Program-made: the position numbers and the translations under genes
Shown here: positions 11,146-20,049 of the stretch, piece after piece
Layout: every line of letters begins with the position of its first letter
Position numbering within the stretch: position 1 is the first letter of the stretch
Notes under the pieces: model-generated
The model's input: only the letters and a program-made list of their open reading frames with translations
Told to the model about the DNA's origin: nothing
Database searches by the model: none
From: Saccoglossus kowalevskii
Taxonomy: Eukaryota > Hemichordata > Enteropneusta > Harrimaniidae
Reading direction: 5' to 3'
NCBI RefSeq assembly: GCF_000003605.2
Contig: NW_003135666.1
Coordinates: 1-21,043, forward strand
Length of the DNA: 21,043 nt

Positions 11146-13684
11146 CCACTATCACCTACCTATATATTTCCACACCTTCGGGGTTATATCCCACTCACTC
11201 CTACCTATATTTTTCCACACCTTCAGGGCTATATCCCACTCTCTCCTACCTTTATATTTCCACACCTTCAGGGCTATATCCCACTCTCTCCTACCTATAT
11301 ATTGCCACACATTCAGAGCTATATTCCACCCTCTCCTACCTATATATTTCCACACCGTCAGAGCTATATCCCACCCTCTCCTACCTATATATTTCCACAC
11401 CTTCAGATCTATACCCCACTCTCTCCTACCTATATATTTCCACACCTTCAGATCTATACCCCACTCTCTCCTACCCAAGTATTTCCACACCTTTATATCT
11501 ATATCCCACTCTCTCCTACCTATATATTTCCACACCTTCAGGGCTATATCCCACTCTCTCCTACCTTTATATTTCCAGACCTTCAGGGCTATATCCCACT
11601 CTCTCCTACCTATATATTTTCACACCTTAAGAGATATATCCCATCCTATCCAGCCTATATATTTCCACACCTTCAGCCCTATATCCCATCCTCTCCTACC
11701 TATATATTTCCACACCTTCAAAGCTATATCCCACTCTCTGCTACCTATATATTTTCACACCTTCAAAGCTATATCCCACCCTCTCCTACCTATATATTTC
11801 CACACCTTCATATCTATATCCCACTCTCTCCAACCTATATATTTCCACACCTTCAGATCTATATATTCCACACCTTCAGGATTATATCCCACTCTCTCCT
11901 ACCTATATATTTACACACCTTCAGGGCTATATCCCACTCTCTCCTACCTTTATATTTCCACACCTTCAAAGCAATTTCCCACTCTCTCCTACATTTATAT
12001 TTCCACACCTTCAGCCCTATATCCCACTCTCTGCTACCTATATATTTTCACACATTAAGAGATATATCCCATCCTCTCCTGCCTATATATTTCCACACCT
12101 TCAGCCCTATATCCCATCTTCTCCTACCTATATATTTTCACACCTTCAAAGCTATATCCCACTCTCTCCTAACTATATATTTCAACACCGTCAGATCTAT
12201 ATCCCACTCTCTCCTACCTGTATATTTTCACACCTTCAAAGCTATATCCCACCCTCTCCTACCTATATATTTCCACACCTTCATATCTATATCCCACTCT
12301 CTCCTCCCTATATATTTCCACACCTTGAGAGCTATATCCCACTCTCTCCTACCTATATATTTCCACACCTTCAGAGCTATATCCCACTCTCTCCTACCTA
12401 AATATTTCCACAACTTCAAAGCTATATCCCATTCTCTCCTACCTATATATTTCCACACCTTCAAAGCTATATCCCACTCTCCTACCTATATATTTTCACA
12501 CCTTCAAAGCTATATCCCACTCTCTCCTACCTATATATTTCCACACTTTCAAAGCTACATCCCACTCACTCCTACCTATATATTTCCACACCTTCAAAGC
12601 TATATACCACTCTCTCCTGCCTATATATTTCCACACCGTCAGAGCTATATCCCACCCTCTCCTACCTATATATTTCCACACCTTCAGATATATATCCCAC
12701 TCTCTCCTCCCTATATATTTCCACACCTTGAGAGCTATATCCCACTCTCTCCTACCTATATATTTCCACACCTTCAGAGCTATATCCCACTCTCTCCTAC
12801 CTATACATTTCCACACCTTGAGAGCTATATCCCACTCTCTCCTACCTATATATTTCCACACCTTGAGAGCTATATCCCACTCTCTCCTACCTATATATTT
12901 CCACAACTTCAAAGCTATATCCCACTCTCTCCTACCTATATATTTCCACACCGTCAGATCTATATCCCACTCTCTCCTACCTGTATATTTTCACACCTTC
13001 AAAGCTATATCCCACCCTCTCCTACCTATATATTTCCACACCTTCATATCTATATCCCACTCTCTCCTTCCTATATATTTCCACACCTTGAGAGCTATAT
13101 CCCATTCTCTCCTACCTATATATTTCCACACCTTCAAAGCTATATCCCACTCTCCTACCTATATATTTTCACACCTTCAAAGCTATAGCCCACTCTCTCC
13201 TACCTCTATATTTCCACACTTTCAAAGCTACATCCCACTCACTCCTACCCATATATTTCCACACCTTCAAAGCTATATCCCACTCTCTCCTGCCTATATA
13301 TTTCCACACCGTCAGAGCTATATCCCATCCTCTCCTACCTATATATTTCCACACCTTCAGATCTATATCCCACTCTCTCCTCCCTATATATTTCCACACC
13401 TTGAGAGCTATATCCCACTCTCTCCTACCTATATATTTCCACACCTTCAGAGCTATATCCCACTCTCTCCTACCTATATATTTCCACACCTTCAGAGCTA
13501 TATCCCACTCTCTCCTACCTATATATTTCCACACCTTGAGAGCTATATCCCACTCTCTCCTACCTATATATTTCCACAACTTCAAAGCTATATCCCACTT
13601 TCTTCTACCTATATAATTCCACACCTTCAGGGCTATATCCCACTTTCTTCTACCTATATGTTTCCACACCTTCAGATCTATATT
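11146..13684. repeat. HOR copy 8, expanded 57-mer (2,539 bp)
   Basis: Its length is 57 x 45 minus 26: the truncated monomer at 11854 (22 bp) and two 2-bp-short monomers (12473-12486 and 13144-13157). The short monomer, the CATATCTATAT/CTCCTCCC monomers and the CCGTCAGATCTATAT to CCTGTATATTTTC recombinant monomer (12189 and 12952) each occur twice, so most of the expansion is a second pass through the right half of the HOR. CAAGTATT at 11476 replaces CATGTATT or CACGTATT and is unique in the window. Confidence 0.8.
11854..11876. repeat. Truncated 23-bp monomer (HOR copy 8)
   Basis: Same 22-bp loss between CTCTCCAACC and a CAGGATTATATCCC monomer. The distance to the next one (14393) is 2,539 bp, exactly the landmark spacing of this copy. 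Confidence 0.9.
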
Positions 13685-15459
13685 CCACTATCACCTACCT
13701 ATATATTTCCACACCTTCGGGGTTATATCCCACTCACTCCTACCTATATATTTCCACACCTTCAAAGCTATATCCCACTCTCTCCTACCTTTATATTTCC
13801 ACACCTTCAGGGGTATATCCCACTCTCTCCTACCTATATATTGCCACACATTCAGAGCTATATCCCACCCTCTCCTACGTATATATTTCCACACCGTCAG
13901 AGCTATATCCCACCCTCTACTACCTATATATTTCCACACCTTCAGATCTATACCCCACTCACTCCTACCTATATATTTCCACACCTTCAGATCTATATCC
14001 CACTCTCTCCTACCCACGTATTTCCACACCTTCATATTCATATCCCACTCTCTCCTACCTATATATTTCCACACCTTCAGGGCTATATCCCACTCTCTCC
14101 TACCTTTATATTTCCAGACCTTCAGGGCTATATCCCACTCTCTCCTACCTATATATTTTCACACCTTAAGAGATATATCCCATCCCATCCTGCCTATATA
14201 TTTCCACACCTTCAGCCCTATATCCCATCCTATCCTACCTATATATTTCCACACCTTCAAAGCTATATCCCACTCTCTCCTACCTATATATTTTCACACC
14301 TTCAAAGCTATATCCCACCCTCTCCTACCTATATATTTCCACACCTTCATATCCATATCCCACTCTCTCCAACCTATATATTTCCACACCTTCAGATCTA
14401 TATATTCCACACCTTCAGGATTATATCTCACTCTCTCCTACCTATATATTTCCACACCTTCAGGGCTATATCCCACTCTCTCCTACCTTTAAATTTCCAC
14501 ACCTTCAGGGCTATATCCCACTCTCTCCTACCCATGTATTTCGACACCTTCAGAGCTATATCCCACTCTCTCTAACCTATATATTTCCACACCTTCAGGG
14601 CTATATCCCACTCGCTCCTACCTTTATATTTCCAGACCTTCAGGGCTATATCCCACTCTCTCCTACCTATATATTTCCACACCTTCAAAGCTATATCCCA
14701 CTCTCTCCTACCTGTATATTTCCACACCTTCATATCTATATCCCACTCTCTCCTCCCTATATATTTCCACACCTTGAGAGCTATATCCCACTCTCTCCTA
14801 CCTATATATTTCCACATCTTCAGAGCTATATCCCACTCTCTTCTACCTATATATTTCCACAACTTCAAAGCTATATCCCATTCTCTCCTACCTATATATT
14901 TCCACACCTTCAAAGCTATATCCCACTCTCCTACCTATATATTTTCACACCTTCAAAGCTATATCCCACTCTCTCCTACCTATATATTTCCACACTTTCA
15001 AAGCTACATCCCACTCACTCCTACCTATATATTTCCACACCTTCAAAGCTATATACCACTCTCTCCTGCCTGTATATTTCCACACCGTCAGAGCTATATC
15101 CCACCCTCTCCTACCTATATATTTCCACACCTTCAGATATATATCCCACTCTCTCCTCTCTATATATTTCCACACCTTGAGAGCTATATCCCACTCTCTC
15201 CTACCTATATATTTCCACTCCTTCAGAGCTATATCCCACTCTCTCCTACCTATATATTTCCACACCTTGAGAGCTATATCCCACTCTCTCCTGCCTATAT
15301 ATTTCCACACCTTGAGAGCTATATCCCACTCTCTCCTACCTATATATTTCCACAACTTCAAAGCTATATCCCACTTTCTTCTACCTATATATTTCCACAC
15401 CTTCAGGGCTATATCCCACTTTCTTCTACATATATGTTTCCCACCTTCAGATCTATATT
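13685..15459. repeat. HOR copy 9, canonical 40-mer (1,775 bp)
   Basis: Its length is 40 x 45 minus 25: the truncated monomer at 14393, the 2-bp-short monomer at 14922-14935 and one missing base near 15437 (GTTTCCCACC). It follows HOR copy 1 monomer by monomer at an offset of 13,012 bp, changing to 13,011 bp after the extra T in copy 1. It shares CACGTATT (14015) and CATGTATT/CGACACC (14533). With copy 1 it is the best guide to the ancestral HOR order. Confidence 0.85.
14393..14415. repeat. Truncated 23-bp monomer (HOR copy 9)
   Basis: Same 22-bp loss, 13,011 bp after the one at 1382, and followed by the same CAGGATTATATCTC monomer and a CTTTAAATTTCC monomer. Confidence 0.9.
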
Positions 15460-15765
15460 CCACTATCACCTACCTATATATTTCCACACCTTCGGGGTTA
15501 TATCCCACTCACTCCTACCTATATTTTTCCAAACCTTCAGGGCTATATCCCACTCTCTCCTACCTTTATATTTCCACACCTTCAGGGCTATATCCCACTC
15601 TCTCCTACCTATATATTGCCACACATTCAGAGCTATATTCCACCCTCTCCTACCTATATATTTCCACACCGTCAGAGCTATATCCCACCCTCTCCTACCT
15701 ATATATTTCCACACCTTCAGATCTATACCCCACTCTCTCCTACCTATATATTTCCACACCTTCAG

Positions 15766-16395
15766 ATCTATATCCCACTCTCTCCTACCCATGTATTTCC
15801 ACACCTTCATATCTATATCCCACTCTCTCCTACCTATATATTTCCACACCTTCAGGGCTATATCCCACTCTCTCCTACCTTTATATTTCCAGACCTTCAG
15901 GGCTATATCCCACTCTCTCCTACCTATATATTTTCACACCTTAAGAGATATATCCCATCCTATCCAGCCTATATATTTCCACACCTTCAGCACTATATCC
16001 CATCCTCTCCTACCTATATATTTCCACACCTTCAAAGCTATATCCCACTCTCTCCTACCTATATATTTTCACACCTTCAGATCTATATCCCACTCTCTCC
16101 TACCCATGTATTTCCACACCTTCATATCTATATCCCACTCTCTCCTACCTATATATTTCCACACCTTCAGGGCTATATCCCACTCTCTCCTACCTTTATA
16201 TTTCCAGACCTTCAGGGCTATATCCCACTCTCTCCTACCTATATATTTTCACACCTTAAGAGATATATCCCATCCTATCCAGCCTATATATTTCCACACC
16301 TTCAGCACTATATCCCATCCTCTCCTACCTATATATTTCCACACCTTCAAAGCTATATCCCACTCTCTCCTACCTATATATTTTCACACCTTCAA
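15766..16395. repeat. 315-bp (7-monomer) tandem duplication
   Basis: Seven monomers at 15766-16080 are repeated at 16081-16395. Two rare markers have the same spacing: CATGTATT at 15790 and 16105, and TTCAGCACTATATCCC, whose CACTAT starts at 15991 and 16306. The CAGCACTAT variant is seen nowhere else in the window, so the duplication is probably young. Confidence 0.88.
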
Positions 16396-16482
16396 AGCTA
16401 TATCCCACCCTCTCCTACCTATATATTTCCACACCTTCATATCTATATCCCACTCTCTCCAACCTATATATTTCCAAACCTT

Positions 16483-16505
16483 CAGATCTATATATTCCAC
16501 ACCTT
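16483..16505. repeat. Truncated 23-bp monomer, first of a pair (HOR copy 10)
   Basis: Same 22-bp loss, here after a TTTCCAAACC variant. One full monomer later comes the 24-bp form at 16551. The pair is repeated 767 bp downstream. Confidence 0.9.
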
Positions 16506-16550
16506 CAGGATTATATCCCACTCTCTCCAACCTATATATTTCCAAACCTT

Positions 16551-16574
16551 CAGATCTATATATTTCCACACCTT
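16551..16574. repeat. Truncated 24-bp monomer, 21-bp loss
   Basis: CAGATCTATATATTTCCACA keeps the full T-run, so exactly 21 bp are missing: the segment between the two CTATAT motifs plus one copy of the motif. This is the precise product of exchange or slippage between the two internal CTATAT repeats, and it is in frame (seven codons). It may be the precursor of the 23-bp form or a T-gain derivative of it. Confidence 0.88.
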
Positions 16575-17249
16575 CAAGATTATATCCCACTCTCTCCTAC
16601 CTATATATTTCCACACCTTCAGGGCTATATCCCACTCTCTCCTACCTTTATATTTCCACACCTTCAGGGCTATATCCCACTCTCTCCTACCTATATATTG
16701 CCACACATTCAGAGCTATATTCCACCCTCTCCTACCTATATATTTCCACACCGTCAGAGCTATATCCCACCCTCTCCTACCTATATATTTCCACACCTTC
16801 AGATCTATACCCCACTCTCTCCTACCTATATATTTCCACACCTTCAGATCTATATCCCACTCTCTCCTACCCATGTATTTCCACACCTTCATATCTATAT
16901 CCCACTCTCTCCTACCTATATATTTCTACACCTTCAGGGCTATATCCCACTCTCTCCTACCTTTATATTTCCAGACCTTCAGGGCTATATCTCACTCTCT
17001 CCTACCTATATATTTTCACACCTTCAGAGATATATCCCATCCTATCCAGCCTATATATTTCCACACCTTCAGCCCTATATCCCATCCTCTCCTACCTATA
17101 TATTTCCACACCATCAAAGCTATATCCCACTCTCTCCTACCTATATATTTTCACACCTTCAAAGCTATATCCCACCCTCTCCTACCTATATATTTCCACA
17201 CCTTCATATCTATATCCCACTCTCTCCAACCTATATATTTCCACACCTT

Positions 17250-17272
17250 CAGATCTATATATTCCACACCTT
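17250..17272. repeat. Truncated 23-bp monomer, second of a pair (HOR copy 10)
   Basis: Same 22-bp loss, 767 bp after the one at 16483, within a tandem duplication. The preceding monomer has TTTCCACACC where the first copy has TTTCCAAACC. Confidence 0.9.
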
Positions 17273-17317
17273 CAGGATTATATCCCACTCTCTCCAACCT
17301 ATATATTTCCACACCTT

Positions 17318-17341
17318 CAGATCTATATATTTCCACACCTT
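17318..17341. repeat. Truncated 24-bp monomer, second copy
   Basis: Same 21-bp loss as at 16551, 767 bp downstream. The following monomer begins CAGGAT here and CAAGAT in the first copy. Confidence 0.88.
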
Positions 17342-17619
17342 CAGGATTATATCCCACTCTCTCCTACCTATATATTTCCACACCTTCAGGGCTATATCCC
17401 ACTCTCTCCTACATTTAAATTTCCACACCTTCAGGGCTATATCCCACTCTCTCCTACCTATATATTGCCACACCTTCAGAGCTATATCCCACTCTCTCCT
17501 ACCTTTATATTTCCACACCTTCAAAGCTATTTCCCTCTCTCTCCTACCTTTATATTTCCACACCATCAGCCCTATATCCCACTCTCTGCTACCTATATAT
17601 TTTCACACCTTAAGAGATA

Positions 17620-18250
17620 TATCCCATCCTATCCTGCCTATATATTTCCACATCTTCAGCCCTATATCCCATCCTCTCCTACCTATATATTTCCACACCT
17701 TCAAAGCTATATCCCACTCTCTCCTACCTATATATTTTCACACCTTCAAAGCTATATCCCACCCTCTCCTACCTATATATTTCCACACCTTCATATCTAT
17801 ATCCCACTCTCTCCTCCCAATATATTTCCACACCTTGAGAGCTATATCCCACTCTCTCCTACCTATATATTTCCACACCTTCAGAGCTAAATCCCACTCT
17901 CTCCTACCTATATATTTCCACAACTTCAAAGCTATATCCCATTCTCTCCTACCTATATATTTCCACACCTTCAAAGCAATAATCCTCTCTCTTACCTATA
18001 TATTTTCACACCTTCAAAGCTATATCCCACTCTCTCCTACCTATATATTTCCACACTTTCAAAGCTACATCCCACTCACTCCTACCTATATATTTCCACA
18101 CCTTCAAAGCTATATACAACTCTCTCCTGCCTATATATTTCCACACCTTCAGAGCTATATCCCACTTTCTTCTACCTATATATTTCCACACCTTCAGGGC
18201 TATATCCCACTTTCTTCTACCTATATGTTTCCACACCTTCAGATCTATAT
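17620..18250. repeat. About 630-bp segment duplicated at 19104-19734
   Basis: The segment recurs 1,484 bp downstream. Shared rare variants at that exact spacing are CATCTTCAGCCC (17651 and 19135), CCAATATATT (17817 and 19301), AGAGCTAAATCCC (17883 and 19367) and CAATAATCCTCTC (17977 and 19461). The left border is where AAGAGATATAT (17612) corresponds to CAGAGCTATAT (19096). The right border is where TATATGTTTCC (18226) becomes TATATATTTCC (19710). Confidence 0.85.
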
Positions 18251-18251
18251 T

Positions 18252-20049
18252 CCACTATCACCTAGCTATATATTTCCACACCATCGGGGCTATATCCCTC
18301 TCTCTCCTACCTTTATATTTCCACACCTTCAGGGCTATATCCCACTCTCTCCTACCTGTATATTTCCACACCTTCAGGGCTATATCCCACTCACTCCTAC
18401 CTATATATTGCCACACATTCAGAGCTATATCCCACCCTCTCCTACCTATATATTTCCACACCGTCAGAGCTATATCCCACCCTCTCCTACCTATATATTT
18501 CCACACCTTCAGATCTATACCCCCACTCTCTCCTACCAATATATTTCCACACCTTCAGATCTATATCCCACTCTATCCTACCCATGTATTTCCACACCTT
18601 CATATCTATATCCCACTCTCTCCTACCTATATATTTCCACACCTTCAGGGCTATATCCCACACTCTCCTACCTTTATATTTCCACACCTTCAGGGCTATA
18701 TCCCACTCTCTCCTACCTATATATTTTCACACCTTAAGAGATATATCCCATCCTATCCTGCCTATATATTTCCACACATTCAGCCCTATATCCCATCCTC
18801 TCCTTCCTATATATTTCCACACCTTCAAAGCTATATCCCACTCTCTCCTACCTGTATATTTTCACACCTTCAAAGCTATATCCCACCCTCTCCTACCTAT
18901 ATATTTCCACACCTTCATATCTATATCCCACTCTCTCCTCCCTATATATTTCCACACCTTGAGAGCTATATCCCACTCTCTCCTACCTATATATTTCCAC
19001 ACCTTCAGATCTATATCCCACTCTCTCCTCCCTATATATTTCCACACCTTGAGAGCTATATCCCACTCTCTCCTACCTATATATTTCCACACCTTCAGAG
19101 CTATATCCCATCCTATCCTGCCTATATATTTCCACATCTTCAGCCCTATATCCCATCCTCTCCTACCTATATATTTCCACACCTTCAAAGCTATATCCCA
19201 CTCTCTCCTACCTATATATTTTCACACCTTCAAAGCTATATCCCACCCTCTCCTACCTATATATTTCCACACCTTCATATCTATATCCCACTCTCTCCTC
19301 CCAATATATTTCCACACCTTGAGAGCTATATCCCACTCTCTCCTACCTATATATTTCCACACCTTCAGAGCTAAATCCCACTCTCTCCTACCTATATATT
19401 TCCACAACTTCAAAGCTATATCCCATTCTCTCCTACCTATATATTTCCACACCTTCAAAGCAATAATCCTCTCTCTTACCTATATATTTTCACACCTTCA
19501 AAGCTATATCCCACTCTCTCCTACCTATATATTTCCACACTTTCAAAGCTACATCCCACTCACTCCTACCTATATATTTCCACACCTTCAAAGCTATATA
19601 CAACTCTCTCCTGCCTATATATTTCCACACCTTCAGAGCTATATCCCACTTTCTTCTACCTATATATTTCCACACCTTCAGGGCTATATCCCACTTTCTT
19701 CTACCTATATATTTCCACACCTTCAGATCTATATCCCACTCTCTCCTCCCTATATATTTCCACACCTTGAGAGCTATATCCCATTCTCTCCTACCTATAT
19801 ATTTCCACACCTTCAGAGCTATATCCCACTCTCTCCTACCTATATATTTCCACACCTTGAGAGCTATATCCCACTCTCTCCTACCTATATATTTCCACAC
19901 CTTGAGAGCTATATCCCACTCTCTCCTACCTATATATTTCCACAACTTCAAAGCTATATCCCACTTTCTTCTACCTATATATTTCCACACCTTCAGGGCT
20001 ATATCCCACTTTCTTCTACATATATGTTTCCCACCTTCAGATCTATATT
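18252..20049. repeat. HOR copy 11, rearranged 40-mer (1,798 bp)
   Basis: Its length is 40 x 45 minus 2 (CAATAATCCT monomer minus 2 at 19461, plus 1 near 18511, minus 1 near 20029). Although it has 40 monomers it is not the canonical set: the truncated 23-bp monomer is absent and a second pass through the CAGCC to GAGAG region is present. It includes a 90-bp tandem duplication (18961-19140), and 19104-19734 duplicates 17620-18250. Confidence 0.8.
18961..19140. repeat. 90-bp (2-monomer) tandem duplication
   Basis: A GAGAG monomer and a CTCCTCCC-containing monomer are repeated at exactly 90 bp spacing (GAGAGCTATAT at 18961 and 19051). The second copy then runs into CAGAGCTATATCCCATCC, the left border of the 1,484-bp-offset segment, so the two rearrangements meet here. 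Confidence 0.75.

Larger units (their letters stand above)
16385..17918. repeat. About 767-bp tandem duplication with paired truncated monomers
   Basis: The 23-bp and 24-bp truncated monomers at 16483 and 16551 recur at 17250 and 17318, both 767 bp away, and the flanking monomers from about 16385 and 17152 onward match. The second copy has diverged in places (CATTTAAATTTCC near 17410 against CTTTATATTTCC near 16643). The outer right limit is approximate because the copies merge into the general repeat. Confidence 0.7.
15460..18251. repeat. HOR copy 10, expanded 64-mer (2,792 bp)
   Basis: This is the longest interval, 64 x 45 minus 88. The 88 is two 22-bp losses (16483, 17250), two 21-bp losses (16551, 17318) and 2 bp in the CAATAATCCT monomer at 17977. 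Expansion came from at least two local duplications, 315 bp at 15766-16395 and 767 bp at about 16385-17918. CATGTATT occurs three times (15790, 16105, 16872). Confidence 0.8.
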
